Below, piece after piece: positions 46,201 through 50,751 of a stretch of 64,000 nt of DNA. Numbering within the stretch: the first letter of the stretch is position 1; each line of letters opens with the position of its first letter. The position numbers were made by a program, and so were the translations under genes. The stretch is from Symsagittifera roscoffensis. Taxonomy: Eukaryota; Xenacoelomorpha; Acoela; Convolutidae. The notes beneath the pieces are model-generated. The model was not told the origin of the DNA. It saw nothing but the letters and a program-made list of their open reading frames with translations, and did no database searches. The stretch lies in assembly GCF_963678635.1 (NCBI RefSeq), contig NC_087064.1:37395716-37459715 (forward strand). Direction: 5' to 3'.

Positions 46201-49200
46201 ATACTCCACCCCCCCCCCCCCTCACACGAACAAAATATATCTTTTTGACTGGCCATTTTGACGGGATTTTTTGCCCCCTTAGCCCCCCCCCCCCGCCCCA
46301 CTCACGCGAGCATCAATTTTTTTTGTATCATCAAAAAGCTGTTTATTTCCTGAGCTCGAAATTAGAAAGATATTTTACATGTGATCATTTTTCGAGATAT
46401 GAAGTATTATAAAGGGTAAATTTTATAATTTGTGATAATTATACCTCGTGCTGCGCTATACGCGTGAGCGGCGGTTTGATCAGGCTCAGAAGTTGTTCCA
46501 TAATGAATTGAGGCCTGCCAGTGGTTCTAATTAGGAGTGCAGCCAGTATTTAGACAGCCGCGTATTCATACTCGTCAGTATTTAGACAAATACTGTATGA
46601 ACCAATCAGAATCGAGAAAAGACATAAATAATCCAAAATAAATCATAATTATTTATTAATTTCTTCTTTGTCTCGATTCTGATTGGTTGAAACAGTATTT
46701 GTCTAAATACTGACCAGTCTGAATACGCGGTTGTCTAAATACTGACATGTAACCTTCTAATTATTACATTAATGTAAGCTAAATGGCTCTTTTTCCTAAA
46801 CGCCCCCCCCCCTCCCACCACCTCACATGAGCATCAATTGTTAATCAGTGGTTAATAATGAAGCTCAAATAAGTTTTTCATGGCCTAATTACTCCTAAGG
46901 ATGTAATTACTCATGTAAGGATTTCACCACCTCACATGAGCATCAATTGTTAATCAGTGGTTAATAATGAATCTCAAATAAGTTTTTCATGGCCTAAGGA
47001 TGTGAACAAATTTCTTACATGTAAATATTTGCAGGTGAGAGGGAAAAGGGACTTTTTACTATAAATAGCGTTTGGGGGATGATTTCCTAAAAAATTTCTG
47101 ATTTTGAATAGTTTGACCTTGCTGTGCAGCTCTTTTGTTTATATTATATTGTGAAAATGCTGTAGTGACGAGCTGTGTTTTAGGAAGCACACATTGATCG
47201 AGTAATGTATTGATTCTTGTTTCAATGGTGTCCTGCAGTATAACTTCATTTAATGGGATTCCCGAAACTTCCGTGTCTTTAAACTCTAGTTGTTTGCTGT
47301 TTATTTCGCTTCTAATTTAATACCATCCGTCCAGTGGCGTGTGTACATATTTTTCTAGTGGGCGGTTTTGTTTGCCGGCCTTCTTTTCTTTTTTTTCATG
47401 TCGATCAATTTGATTTCCCGAGCTCTCCGAAAATACTATAAGCACGCAATTTAGTCAAAAATTTTTCTGCGCCGTTGGCTAATTTTTCAAAAAAAATTAG
47501 GCCAAAAACTGCGTTTTGGGCCTTTTTTTGGAAAATTTTGACCTTAAAATTGCGTTTTTCTGGCGCACTCTCCCCGCAAAAAAAATTAGTTATATTGGCG
47601 CCTTTTGAAATATTTTGAGGTTCGTCAGCCAAAAATGGAATCGTAAAATTAAACCAAAGGGGGCCCCTTTGGAAAAACATGGCAACTAGAATTGAAGGGG
47701 GCGGTCGCCCCCCCCCTTCGGGCACGCTACTGCATGCATCAGTTTTCTTGGTCCTTCAAAGCCTGGCAACGAAAAGAAATGGAGGTATAACTGACTTGAA
47801 AGACATGGAGTTGACTTCCACTGAGTTAATTTGAATGAAAATAAAACTAGGAATACTATATTTTTTTCTCAGCCTTCGACAGAAAGGGGTTGTAGCGACT
47901 TGCATGCGTGACGCTTAGCTCGCGCAATTAAAGTAATTACTCACTTAGTTTAAGTGAGTATGTATCAGTTTAAGTTACTTGCAAATGTGAGTAAACAAAC
48001 TCGGTTCTAATTAGGCTAATAGCCACATGCTAAACGGTACACATGCTAGTAGGCCGGTCAACTGATAGAAATAACTTACGATGAATAAATCAATTTTTGA
48101 TTCTAAGATTTGTTTAGTGTTAATGCAAGAATTACACGATAACTTATTCAGGATTTTTCCGGGAAGTCTAAAAATTAGTTCACTTGAAATCATATAAATA
48201 GCAGGTAAATTGCGCTCCCCTTTTACGAATGTGCAAATGGCGTGAAACATTAATTTTTAGTTTCAAAAGTGGGCTCCCAGATCATAGGAACAAAAAAACT
48301 TTTTTTTCCAATTTTCTATTGACTACGTTGATCATTTTCAAACTAACATAAAATGGTTTCTTTTATAACCTCGTAAATATCGATGGAAACAATTTATTAA
48401 CTCAGCTCGACCTGTTAAGTGCTCTGTTACACAAAAATCTAACCACTCTATAGTCAATTAACAATTCTATTTAACCTTAAATGTTTGTCGAGTTTTTCTT
48501 TAGGAAACCTTTGGTTACCATTCCCGTTGACGATACTCTTTGCGCAGTTTGTCGCATGGGAAATTATGTAACGGAAGCATAGCAATAATCAAGAACCTGA
48601 GAGTACGAGACGACGTTTTTCTGATCAACTGAGCTACCTCATTCCATAATATTGACTAATTAGGAGCAGCGTATTGTCATCGCTTTTTAAAACCACTTTT
48701 CAGTATAGCTGATTTTTTTTAAAACCGCTTTTCGCTGTTTCGCTTATCTAAATGTACCGCTTATTAGCTCAATGGTTTTCGCAAATTTTACTGTGGAAAG
48801 TTTCTTCATAATTAAGAAGCCTGAAAGAAATTTTTTTATGATTTACGAACAACGCTGCGCAATTTATATCCTGATTTTTTACGCAGACAACTTGAGCGAT
48901 GGAAAATAGCGTTCCATAAAAAATTTAAAAAAATTAACTGCTTTCGTTTTCGGTGAACATTTGGGGATTTGAAGATTTATACCGCTTTTTCGTTTTTGTT
49001 ATTGCCGTGGAAAATTCGCAATCGCTTTCGCTTATAATCCTTGATCGGCCGCTTTTGTTTCAGCTTTCGCGTTAAGCGGGACAATACTCTGATTAAGAGT
49101 CGATGAAGGCAGTGAAGACTCTTATATAGGTCGCGATGATTTTTTCTCGTTTTTTTTCTAGGAAAAAATTTTAAAGTTAGTTCACGCTCAGTTGTGATTT

Positions 49201-49808
49201 TTCGCGGTTTGACTTGTGATTTCTTTTCAAGTCCACTGCATTTCCTTTCTTAAAAAGTAAGCAAATTCCACTATCGAACAGCAAAATTGTAAAGGTCACG
49301 AAAATCAGTAAGTGTAGTAAGACGGTAAGCGAGTAATCAGTAAGCGAAATAAAATATTGATCCAGTTTTCTCAAATTGAGTTAATTTATCAAAAAAATGT
49401 CAATCATAAAATGTTCTTTAATTTCAAAGAGCTTTTAGGTCATTTTTTAAACTCCGAATTCCGAAACTTGAAGTTTTTAGCTTACGTTTGTTCAGCAAGA
49501 ACCTGCAACATCGCTTCTGTCTCGTGCGAGCTCTCTTCGAACCTGTCCAGCTCAATAGCAATATGCTGCTAATATAGCTGCAAACCCTTGAACCTAACAT
49601 GGAAGAGATTAAACCATGTCGAGGGGGGGGGGGGGCATTTATTCAGTTTGGATTGTTTCGTTAATCACTTGGAAAAGTGATACAGCAACTGATAGTTTTA
49701 TTTAGGAAGCACACACTGATGAGGTGACATGTGTGCGGTTCCTCAACAACAACAGCTTCATCTCGGCCGGAGTTGACCGATTTGTCAAGATATGGGACTG
49801 CACTTCAG
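13805..49808 (+). CDS. ATG16L1: Autophagy-related protein 16-1, 5' part of gene (9 exons)
   Basis: The exons, listed separately below, splice in one frame with GT/AG borders. ATG16L1 binds ATG5-ATG12 through an N-terminal helix, dimerises by a coiled coil and carries a C-terminal WD40 propeller; the complex directs LC3/ATG8 lipidation at the phagophore. Here the order is: Ser/Thr-rich extension (about residues 1-65), ATG5-binding-like helix (about 78-102), coiled coil, basic linker, then the first WD40 blade. Exon phases match at every join (1, 2, 0, 2, 2, 2, 2, 0). The other WD40 blades are not in the window. I saw no in-frame stop in the exons. Intron 1 (19.1 kb) holds a Maverick/Polinton block, and the last intron holds a satellite array. 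The coiled-coil similarity and WD40 blade together make ATG16L1 the best call. A different coiled-coil/WD40 protein is the main alternative. Confidence 0.78.
14290..14466. mobile_element. Small MITE with TTGTATCGTG ends
   Basis: The left end is TTGTATCGTGATCCTAAGGG and the right end is GGGACACGATACAA, inverted with one small difference. The interior has a G run and CCTAGG/CCTTAGC blocks. The right end with its flank reappears at every junction of the tandem array downstream (17004, 18996, 20363). Confidence 0.65.
14959..15201 (+). pseudogene. Conserved unknown array frame, copy 1
   Basis: The 80-codon frame contains YLSELQQIIWCISTKQKYGT and SDLIIADYQSVFVYSF. Copies at 17507-17719 and 19502-19714 are identical to each other and close to this one. 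I do not recognise the family. All copies probably belong to a longer viral-type gene broken upstream. Confidence 0.4.
15417..15700 (+). pseudogene. Unknown ORF unique to array unit 1
   Basis: The frame is open from about 15425 to a stop after the C-terminal IKQKFIIY. It includes LRPYGGLIGIDNCFLDKY and LHDAAGFIHDFHREGPTYYY. The Gly/His-rich central segment looks like a folded domain, but I cannot assign it. It lies in the section deleted from units 2 and 3. Upstream frame breaks suggest it is a 3' fragment. Confidence 0.45.
16624..17003 (+). pseudogene. Polinton-type packaging ATPase, truncated copy 1
   Basis: The frame has a Walker A motif, VGTSGSGKTELIF, at about 16740-16780. After a frameshift near 16820 it continues through LLALDDSCEDI (Walker B position) and EFVRLG, and is then cut at 17003 by sequence from the start of the array unit. 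This is the FtsK/HerA-type genome-packaging ATPase found in Mavericks/Polintons and adintovirus-like elements. The C-terminal half is missing, so it is dead. Confidence 0.75.
17900..18275 (+). pseudogene. Unknown Polinton-associated frame
   Basis: Two overlapping frames here (LTRIERIDCSGQTVQRKEKI in one, YTSRDSSLSEMLASKPGVFF and LPDEIETIVKEDIV in the other) are parts of one module. The module recurs at 16239-16496, 22140-22525 and 24920-25302. The reading frame switches at about 18050, consistent with frameshift decay. I do not recognise the family. Confidence 0.4.
18310..18531 (+). pseudogene. Small frame with a hydrophobic N-terminus
   Basis: The 73-codon frame begins MKFCLFIILVHFFKASF, a signal-peptide-like or membrane segment, then a hydrophilic tail containing EIISQISETTAAVVEPDA. 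The equivalent at 22562 and 25339 has an in-frame stop (at VCRI). The function is unknown. It is the only unbroken version in the window. Confidence 0.4.
18614..18995 (+). pseudogene. Polinton-type packaging ATPase, truncated copy 2
   Basis: The Walker A region reads VETSGSGKTELIF (a G-to-E change relative to copy 1), followed by the same frameshift. LLALDDSCEDI and EFVRLG lead to the shared junction with GGGACACGATACAA at 18996. It is truncated at the same base as copy 1. Confidence 0.75.
18996..20362 (+). repeat. Polinton-derived tandem array, unit 3 (1.37 kb)
   Basis: It is like unit 2 with a further deletion joining GCGTATTGATTGCAG to CTCTAACTTTCTTTCAC near 19963. It carries YLSELQQ copy 3 (19502-19714, identical to copy 2) and ATPase copy 3 (19984-20362). 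A short fourth unit start (20363-20475) is fused to the integrase. Confidence 0.8.
19984..20362 (+). pseudogene. Polinton-type packaging ATPase, truncated copy 3
   Basis: It has the same Walker A (VETSGSGKTELIF) as copy 2, the same frameshift and the same truncation point. The Walker B region reads LLASDDSCEHI. It is derived from the copy-2 lineage. Confidence 0.75.
20480..21240 (+). pseudogene. Polinton retroviral-type integrase (F54H12.3-like)
   Basis: The frame contains LIVAVDCLSRYLGVQPLKSK (first catalytic Asp near 20629) and DKGTEF in a shifted frame at 20741-20758 (second Asp). SAFAERIFRSSKNLIFEYLK lies near 20830-20885 (catalytic Glu region), then INSRTNRVTNRTANKV and a C-terminal chromo/SH3-like region with further frameshifts. 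The order matches the DDE integrase of Mavericks/Polintons. A frameshift at about 20735, an in-frame stop right after DKGTEF, another after NKVN (20990) and later shifts inactivate it. It lies directly after the collapsed fourth array unit. Confidence 0.85.
21276..21660 (+). pseudogene. Polinton-associated virion-type protein, N-terminal part, copy 1
   Basis: It begins MTEGTSSIVTHKAPSSFALT and includes LSQEINLQGKWRVAVTEITF, then loses frame near 21470. The pattern (a short N-tail, NTLANF, then LQG.WRVAV.EI) is of a type I associate with structural-protein genes of invertebrate Polintons, possibly penton-like. The exact role is inference. This copy differs at several residues from the two downstream copies, so it is the older one. 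Confidence 0.5.
21684..21953 (+). pseudogene. Unknown frame shared by tandem units
   Basis: The 89-codon frame (MAASLGSYFILKPANSRF at its start) is identical at 24461-24730. The second half corresponds to 15880-16010 in the upstream array. It most likely reads a wrong frame of the virion-protein gene in part. No family is recognised. Confidence 0.3.
22869..23620 (+). pseudogene. Polinton-type packaging ATPase, near full-length, copy 4
   Basis: Walker A GTSGSGKTELIF lies near 22990-23020 and the Walker B region LLAFDDF near 23185-23205. A RLATAGRYRGQDVIYVKG segment follows at about 23242-23295, then ILFKSPRDVQQ near 23352-23384 and LLIDLDPPYITLFEIL near 23470-23515. The C-terminal landmarks, absent from copies 1-3, confirm the family. 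At least two frameshifts (about 23070 and 23205) and stops break it. Confidence 0.75.
23555..23887 (+). CDS. Small Polinton-associated protein, copy 1
   Basis: The 110-codon frame includes DHLRRLIRKTSNREIITLIC then DCLLNVVNGNIPV. A short helical protein with a C.CLLNV.NGN motif, placed between the ATPase and virion genes, is a recurrent Polinton gene; its role is not known to me. It overlaps the degraded end of the ATPase frame. The first 25 or so codons may be read-through of ATPase sequence, with the real start nearer the Met at 23594 or later. Being open, it is the least damaged gene of the unit. Confidence 0.5.
   Translation: MYPYLIQKLLQSQMKKKNLSTLFHMVQLKPDHLRRLIRKTSNREIITLICDCLLNVVNGNIPVKVASIERFKTADKYLVTPKTSVFEKCLIILNKERSHLVRQILYFCYK
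24054..24440 (+). pseudogene. Polinton virion-type protein, N-terminal part, copy 2
   Basis: It begins MTEGTSSLVTHNAPSSFTIT and runs 83 codons (to 24305) before a stop. It is identical to copy 3 at 26831. A frameshift within the EITSLL region relative to copy 1 changes the tail. It is not connected to any C-terminal part, so it is nonfunctional. Confidence 0.5.
25646..26397 (+). pseudogene. Polinton-type packaging ATPase, near full-length, copy 5
   Basis: This is the unit II duplicate of copy 4, with the same Walker A, the same frameshifts and the same C-terminal landmarks. A G replaces A in the NLENVLLAF segment (near 25954). Confidence 0.75.
26332..26664 (+). CDS. Small Polinton-associated protein, copy 2
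   Basis: Identical to the frame at 23555-23887. It lies in unit II just upstream of virion-protein copy 3. Confidence 0.5.
   Translation: MYPYLIQKLLQSQMKKKNLSTLFHMVQLKPDHLRRLIRKTSNREIITLICDCLLNVVNGNIPVKVASIERFKTADKYLVTPKTSVFEKCLIILNKERSHLVRQILYFCYK
26831..27618 (+). pseudogene. Polinton virion-type protein, copy 3, with C-terminal part
   Basis: The N-terminal frame (26831-27082) is as in copy 2. After frame loss, a second frame from 27440 reads YRIVGDTKAPLLRIIDTKSR and CTIEPNHREVFSILDFKKLL, which I take as the C-terminal part of the same gene, since it lies where units I and II were cut off. At least two frame changes separate the halves. The role (minor or penton-like virion protein) is inferred from gene order before pX and capsid. 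Confidence 0.45.
27748..27981 (+). CDS. Adenovirus pX-like basic core protein of a Polinton
   Basis: The 77-codon frame starts with basic and glycine-rich residues (YRKRGCGFGALALGIGRVAF) and then an amphipathic helix with IPAAKKIAKELLLQAAPELI. A very basic tail follows (RKSPKQALKSTVRRTIKKQV). The combination of a short basic, glycine-rich head and a basic tail is what is called pX-like in Polintons and adintovirus-like elements, and it lies between virion genes as expected. The frame is intact, although a start Met upstream of the Gln-Tyr is the only one available. Confidence 0.65.
   Translation: MQYRKRGCGFGALALGIGRVAFPLAQGFVIPAAKKIAKELLLQAAPELIEVATKRKSPKQALKSTVRRTIKKQVGRS
28150..28850 (+). 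pseudogene. Polinton major capsid protein, C-terminal region (F54H12.2-like)
   Basis: 28420-28746 is open and includes FHYLKFGLNEIIVYRNGLPI and SHGISLANYDNHYIMAFDLT, with upstream pieces in other frames (YVFVVIPEGAARHYKVRNVE from about 28185). The downstream end (NNVELLLMGERASTVYVRSD, near 28770-28830) lies in another frame. This matches the double jelly-roll capsid protein of Mavericks/Polintons, often annotated as F54H12.2-like. At least three frameshifts or stops and the missing N-terminal half make it a pseudogene. Confidence 0.75.
28851..29602. other. No gene recognised; GC-rich repeat at 29453-29505
   Basis: AT-rich sequence with a GC-rich patch that repeats GCTCCTCGC twice with GCGAACGCC following. 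Otherwise nothing recognisable. It separates the plus-strand virion genes from the minus-strand genes. Confidence 0.4.
29603..30174 (-). pseudogene. Unknown element gene, frameshifted
   Basis: Two open stretches on the minus strand (30174-29881 and 29875-29603) abut in different frames. Neither has a convincing ATG, so they are likely one gene split by a frameshift. The first contains YKLIFLNHKSNFSGFASNAN and YHVLVELTKESTDLLNKMTS, and the second contains YHLSGPQLEKLKIAVNYNSI and ends IDIILSWYG. No family is recognised. A 21-bp direct repeat (CATTGCTTAGTAGTTTTAATT at 30150 and 30176) sits at the 5' end and may have removed the original start. Confidence 0.45.
30231..30563 (-). CDS. PC4/Sub1-like single-strand DNA-binding protein
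   Basis: The intact 110-residue ORF has a real ATG. Residues 20-75 (KKRLIRVGAKTFAPTGTYIT, then INLHKKDEEGTFKYRQGITL, then STGEFESL) follow the PC4 C-terminal fold: beta strands ending in G.TL/G.SL....W/F..L. The acidic N-terminus and the Lys/Ser- then Glu-rich tail (KGNKSKKSSCSEKE) are low complexity. PC4 proteins bind single-stranded DNA as dimers and act in transcription or replication. It is on the opposite strand to the virion genes, and it is the only intact non-structural gene of the element seen here. Confidence 0.55.
   Translation of the reverse strand: MSASLETDVDYFDDLRDISSNKKRLIRVGAKTFAPTGTYITINLHKKDEEGTFKYRQGITLSTGEFESLADNYSKIERLTKGKKCDVTGKGNKSKKSSCSEKECESENDG
30564..31186. other. 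No gene recognised
   Basis: AT-rich sequence between divergent genes (PC4-like on minus, unknown ORF on plus). Promoters of both should lie here, but I cannot define them. Confidence 0.4.
31255..31310. repeat. Compound (GA)n(GT)n microsatellite
   Basis: A run of about 14 AG dinucleotides with one AAAG interruption, followed by about 10 TG dinucleotides. Confidence 0.95.
31334..31879 (+). CDS. Unknown 181-residue protein
   Basis: The first in-frame ATG is at 31334. The frame is also open upstream through the microsatellite, but only with a GTG. It contains RNGLQKVTYRYRTTSMIISI, FDRIAKLRELNFNERYLTLE, YDCESIPLYENQEGCILDYP and a C-terminal ISFKELLQMQLAMPEKKENY. Base composition is balanced (coding-like) compared with the flanks. 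I do not recognise the family. It may be a last gene of the Polinton block. Its final 23 codons and 3' flank form the left arm of the foldback that follows. Confidence 0.5.
   Translation: MNWLPEKTTAIKRRNGLQKVTYRYRTTSMIISIIFDRIAKLRELNFNERYLTLEKTEINETTSLEQSPRTILFAYDCESIPLYENQEGCILDYPERELYWDLPTAMSPESFVRGAVSTPAAEQSTCYSDAWISATQSAETIDLVAQISFKELLQMQLAMPEKKENYSFDSSTSLNKKLSFV
31810..32524. repeat. 343-bp foldback (inverted duplication) with 28-bp loop
   Basis: The left arm 31810-32153 is the reverse complement of the right arm 32182-32524, with a few percent of scattered substitutions and small indels (for example TGTGTCTCA versus the arm equivalent TGTCTCTCA, and runs of T differing in length). The loop 32154-32181 starts GATTGGAAAAAAAAG and ends GTTCATACTA. 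The arms include the 3' end of the ORF at 31334-31879. Confidence 0.95.
32523..32566. repeat. Second hairpin with the same 28-bp loop
   Basis: GCGACTTA (32523-32530) and TAAGTCGC (32559-32566) form a perfect 8-bp stem around a 28-bp sequence identical to the foldback loop and in the same orientation. The stem sequence is unrelated to that of the first hairpin except for the inner TTA/TAA. Confidence 0.95.
32567..33254. other. End of intron 1, no gene recognised
   Basis: A GC-balanced stretch near 32700-32800 (LQDILDLYRRGREGDQQNKR in one frame) is open but matches nothing. A palindromic GCGAAGTGCAATTTCGC lies at 33029. Nothing else was seen. Confidence 0.4.
33255..33363 (+). CDS. ATG16L1: ATG16L1 exon 2 (coiled coil)
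   Basis: The acceptor is GTTATTTTAG and the donor is AAGG|GTACAT. It encodes YNRVEQLQKKTIQLQIDNER followed by LKQTKD, heptad-like. The phase fits exon 1. Upstream in-frame acceptors at 33206 and 33221 are also in phase, so the true start could be up to 48 bp earlier; this one has the best pyrimidine tract. Confidence 0.65.
33443..33545 (+). CDS. ATG16L1: ATG16L1 exon 3 (coiled coil)
   Basis: The acceptor is CGTTTTAG and the donor is GAA|GTAAGG. It encodes HLRNELSELEKRLYETQRDL then TTALRGKDE. Confidence 0.8.
33667..33740 (+). CDS. ATG16L1: ATG16L1 exon 4 (coiled coil)
   Basis: The acceptor is CTGTTTAG and the donor is AAAA|GTTAGT. It encodes NSQKILDLNDKIRQKDDALA, matching the L.DLN..(I/M)..KD segment of ATG16 coiled coils. 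Confidence 0.8.
33834..34085 (+). CDS. ATG16L1: ATG16L1 exon 5 (ATG16-domain coiled coil)
   Basis: The acceptor is TTGTTACAG and the donor is GC|GTAAGT. It encodes MRNLEAELESAKKTISQMSS and, near the end, DEYSLLALSCSQFEERLLKS then EEENRL. The DEY..L...(F/S).LE.+L.K..EEN+.L pattern is the strongest ATG16-domain match in the gene. Confidence 0.85.
34850..35010 (+). repeat. tRNA-derived SINE-like element, copy 1
   Basis: The segment TCTTAGCTGTGGATGAAG resembles a pol III A box, and GTAGGTTCGAATCTGAC fits the B box (GGTTCGAATC). It is followed by a T run and a body with TTGTCGGCTTAGTTGCCTC. The acceptor and T stems do not pair properly, so it is not a working tRNA. Confidence 0.55.
35862..36224. 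mobile_element. MITE related to family 2
   Basis: It begins GGGGACCGATCGTTTAGCAG and has TAGCAGACCAAC modules. The far end has GATTGGTCTGCTAAAAAGCC. It shares the design of the 2978-4162 elements (GGGGACCGA plus repeated CAGACC modules) with a different spacer sequence. The right terminus is unclear. Confidence 0.55.
36489..36551 (+). CDS. ATG16L1: ATG16L1 exon 6 (linker)
   Basis: It encodes ELEQFLSESMHRDSYHRLKK and ends at donor AA|GTAAGT. The acceptor used is GATTCAAG, which is weak. The same frame is open from an ATG at 36478, so an alternative promoter or a different acceptor is possible. The phase agrees with exon 5. Confidence 0.6.
36890..36967 (+). CDS. ATG16L1: ATG16L1 exon 7 (basic linker)
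   Basis: The acceptor is TTTGATTTAG and the donor is AC|GTAAGT. It encodes AAARDKKVSDNVREMGEKLK then QLD, a charged helix. The phase agrees on both sides. Confidence 0.75.
37145..37320 (+). repeat. tRNA-derived SINE-like element, copy 2
   Basis: GGAGGTAACTCAGTCGCCTT fits an A box and GGTCTGGGATTCCAATAACG a worn B box, followed by a T run and a body with TGTCGGCTAAGTTGCCATA, as in copy 1. Confidence 0.5.
37755..38085. repeat. Inverted repeat, 48-bp arms
   Basis: 37759-37807 (TTTCAATGAATAGAACGGAT to AGCTCCCCAGCATAAGC) is matched in reverse at 38027-38076 (GCTTATGCTGGGGAGCTTTT to CTATTCATTGAAA) with one single-base indel. The interior belongs to the local tandem repeats. Confidence 0.85.
37780..38900. 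repeat. Diverged tandem repeats with AAAAAGTTATG landmark
   Basis: Units of about 150-190 bp repeat the landmarks AAAAAGTTAT, a T-rich stretch, GAAAACTA.C..CCAAAT and AGTTCAAT. Related units occur at 42560-42950. Confidence 0.55.
39744..39860 (+). repeat. Hairpin-headed dispersed repeat, compensated copy
   Basis: It begins TTAAGTGTCAATGAACGTAG then TGAAGACACTTATATAAGTC. The stem is GTGTC/GACAC where other copies have GAGTC/GACTC, so both sides changed together. Confidence 0.7.
40309..40375 (+). CDS. ATG16L1: ATG16L1 exon 8 (linker before WD40)
   Basis: The acceptor is TTGCTTTCAG and the donor is CTA|GTAAGT. It encodes KYDVTNLILATDIPENPRNT. The IP..PRNTL run-in followed by the next exon's EAHTDEV fits the start of the first WD40 blade in ATG16L1. 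Confidence 0.78.
41135..41490 (+). repeat. Hairpin-headed dispersed repeat
   Basis: It begins TTAAGAGTAATAAACGTAGT then GAAGACTC. The body contains TTCGCAGTTTGACTTGTGAT, TATCGAACAGCAAAAG, AAAGGTCACGAAAA and CAACTGTCAGTTGGCTATGT, shared with copies at 34340, 39405, 42005, 42190, 49093 and 50752. Confidence 0.75.
42005..42555 (+). repeat. Hairpin-headed dispersed repeat, two partial copies in tandem
   Basis: The segment TTAAAGTTCAGTGC...CCAGTTTTCT occurs at 42015-42185 and again at 42196-42365, the second continuing to TGTCAGTTGGCTATGTTT. Both lack the hairpin head. Confidence 0.7.
43007..43196 (-). mobile_element. Foldback MITE, family 1, copy 2
   Basis: It runs from GGTTACACGTCAGTATTTAG to CTAAATACTGGCTGCACTCC. 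It has an inner CCAATCAGAATCGAGA-type block and is in reverse orientation to copy 3. The flanks TCAAGCAT/TCTAGCAT may be an 8-bp target duplication with one change. Confidence 0.85.
43285..43662 (+). CDS. Candidate alternative terminal exon of ATG16L1 with a membrane segment
   Basis: A good acceptor (TTCCGATTCATTTCAG) precedes a 125-codon open frame in phase 0, the phase required after exon 8. It starts KWISIHALLVLVLLFTVFSL, a strong predicted transmembrane helix, then a soluble tail to a TAA. The length is at the upper end of chance ORFs in this AT-rich DNA. The tail is not recognised. If used it would give a WD40-less, membrane-anchored form. A chance ORF is at least as likely. Confidence 0.25.
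   Translation, partial: KWISIHALLVLVLLFTVFSLRCNCVLRVAEGSSASFVGCDDFFKVFFVEKVLKFVQARQTKNRELFCFFKKQRVNEPQILGPAVAECTGMPEILSNRAVSKTEIIVVTFNTFMKFIFGGRLFQNF
44735..45151. mobile_element. 417-bp hAT-like MITE
   Basis: The ends are GGTCTTATGCACAAAACGGC and GCCGTTTAGTGCATAAGACC (inverted). GAGATTTGG flanks both sides (44726-44734 and 45152-45160), an 8-9-bp target duplication. Confidence 0.88.
46534..46754 (+). mobile_element. Foldback MITE, family 1, copy 3
   Basis: It runs from GGAGTGCAGCCAGTATTTAG to CTAAATACTGACATGTAACC. The target duplication is TTCTAATTA at 46525-46533 and 46755-46763. Confidence 0.9.
46813..46999. repeat. Two direct copies of a 75-bp segment
   Basis: CACCTCACATGAGCATCAAT through AGTTTTTCATGGCCTAA occurs at about 46818 and again at about 46927, offset near 109 bp. 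A similar CTCACGCGAGCATCAATTT lies at 46300. Confidence 0.8.
47178..47205 (+). pseudogene. Fragment resembling the start of the WD40 exon
   Basis: TTTTAGGAAGCACACATTGA is nearly the same as the acceptor and first codons of exon 9 (ATTTAGGAAGCACACACTGA at 49701). It would read EAHIDRV before a stop. It may be a remnant of a local exon duplication; the match is short. Confidence 0.35.
49093..49460 (+). repeat. Hairpin-headed dispersed repeat
   Basis: It begins TTAAGAGTCGATGAAGGCAG then TGAAGACTCTTATATAGGTC, with the same body as the copy at 41135. Confidence 0.75.
49706..49808 (+). CDS. ATG16L1: ATG16L1 exon 9 (first WD40 blade)
   Basis: The acceptor is GTTTTATTTAG and the donor is TCAG|GTTACC. 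It encodes EAHTDEVTCVRFLNNNSFIS then AGVDRFVKIWDCTSG. This is a canonical WD40 unit: H..EV..V.F, S.G.D..VKIWD. It follows exon 8 in phase 0. It is the last exon visible in the window. Confidence 0.88.
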
Positions 49809-50751
49809 GTTACCTCCTCTCACATTAAAATTACTCGTCTGCCAATGAATGGTTGAATTTGTCTGAGATTATGATCATTTTATAAGCGTTCTCTAAAGAA
49901 TTTTGCCCAAATTGATCGTTTTTTGGTGTAAATTTTTGGGCCCAAAATTTGCAAAAGAAAATGCACCATATAAATTTTGTTAAAATTTTAAGCAAGATGG
50001 GTCTTCATCAATTTTTGTCTAAAGTTTGAGAAAAACGCGTTTTAAATTCGCGTCTTATTCAATTTGTCTCGATAATTTAAATCTGCACTGTATTATGTTA
50101 GCAAATGTTTTGCGAAGATTCATTTAGGATCAGCTGCAAACAGCTATGAAAAAAAACGTCTATAAATCTCCAGTTTCGTTTAAATATGTTCAATAGCGCA
50201 ATAACTTGGAATACTGATACTAGAAGCAGTTCATCTAACTGCTTGCTTGATCGGAATAATTATGCGTATTGTATTTTGTGTTAATGATTGTGTACAAAAT
50301 TTGAATCTTCCATCGCGTTTTTCTTTATTGTTTAAAATCTCCAAAAATCAGTATAAGAGAATATATTTTTGCTTGATAGCCAAAAAAATTTGCTGAAAAA
50401 TAAATTTCAACATTTCGCTCAAAGTTTTGGGAGTTTTACATTTCTAGAACTTATGAGCTGTGTAAAAGGCTCCTTCTGATATTATTATCTCATCATTTAT
50501 TTCGGTAGTTCTAGCGTAATTCTCAATGAAATGAAAAAAGGTCAAATGGCCCATTGTTGGGGTTCCGAACTTCGGGTAGCCTCACTTTTGAACCGTGATG
50601 ACTATCAACTGCGCATTGAACTGATTTTTTCATAGAAATTGAATGAGTGTAGAATGGGTTATTTCTTTTCACTCGGAATTTTTTTTTCGTCAATGAAAGG
50701 TCAGATTTCCAGAAGAAGCCTTAGCTTGCGATGAATAGATAGTGTCTCTTA

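Larger units (their letters stand above)
40376..49705 (+). other. ATG16L1 intron 8 (9.3 kb)
   Basis: It holds copies of the hairpin-headed dispersed repeat (41135-41490, 42005-42555, 49093-49460), two family-1 MITEs, one hAT-like MITE, poly-C/poly-G tracts (46207, 46286, 46803, 47708, 49624), a candidate alternative exon (43285-43662) and a WD40-exon-like fragment (47178). No other gene was recognised. Confidence 0.6.

Noticed and set aside
46010-46301. 105-codon frames on both strands near the C-rich tracts
   Set aside because: They depend on homopolymer runs and low-complexity sequence, with no motif or splice support.
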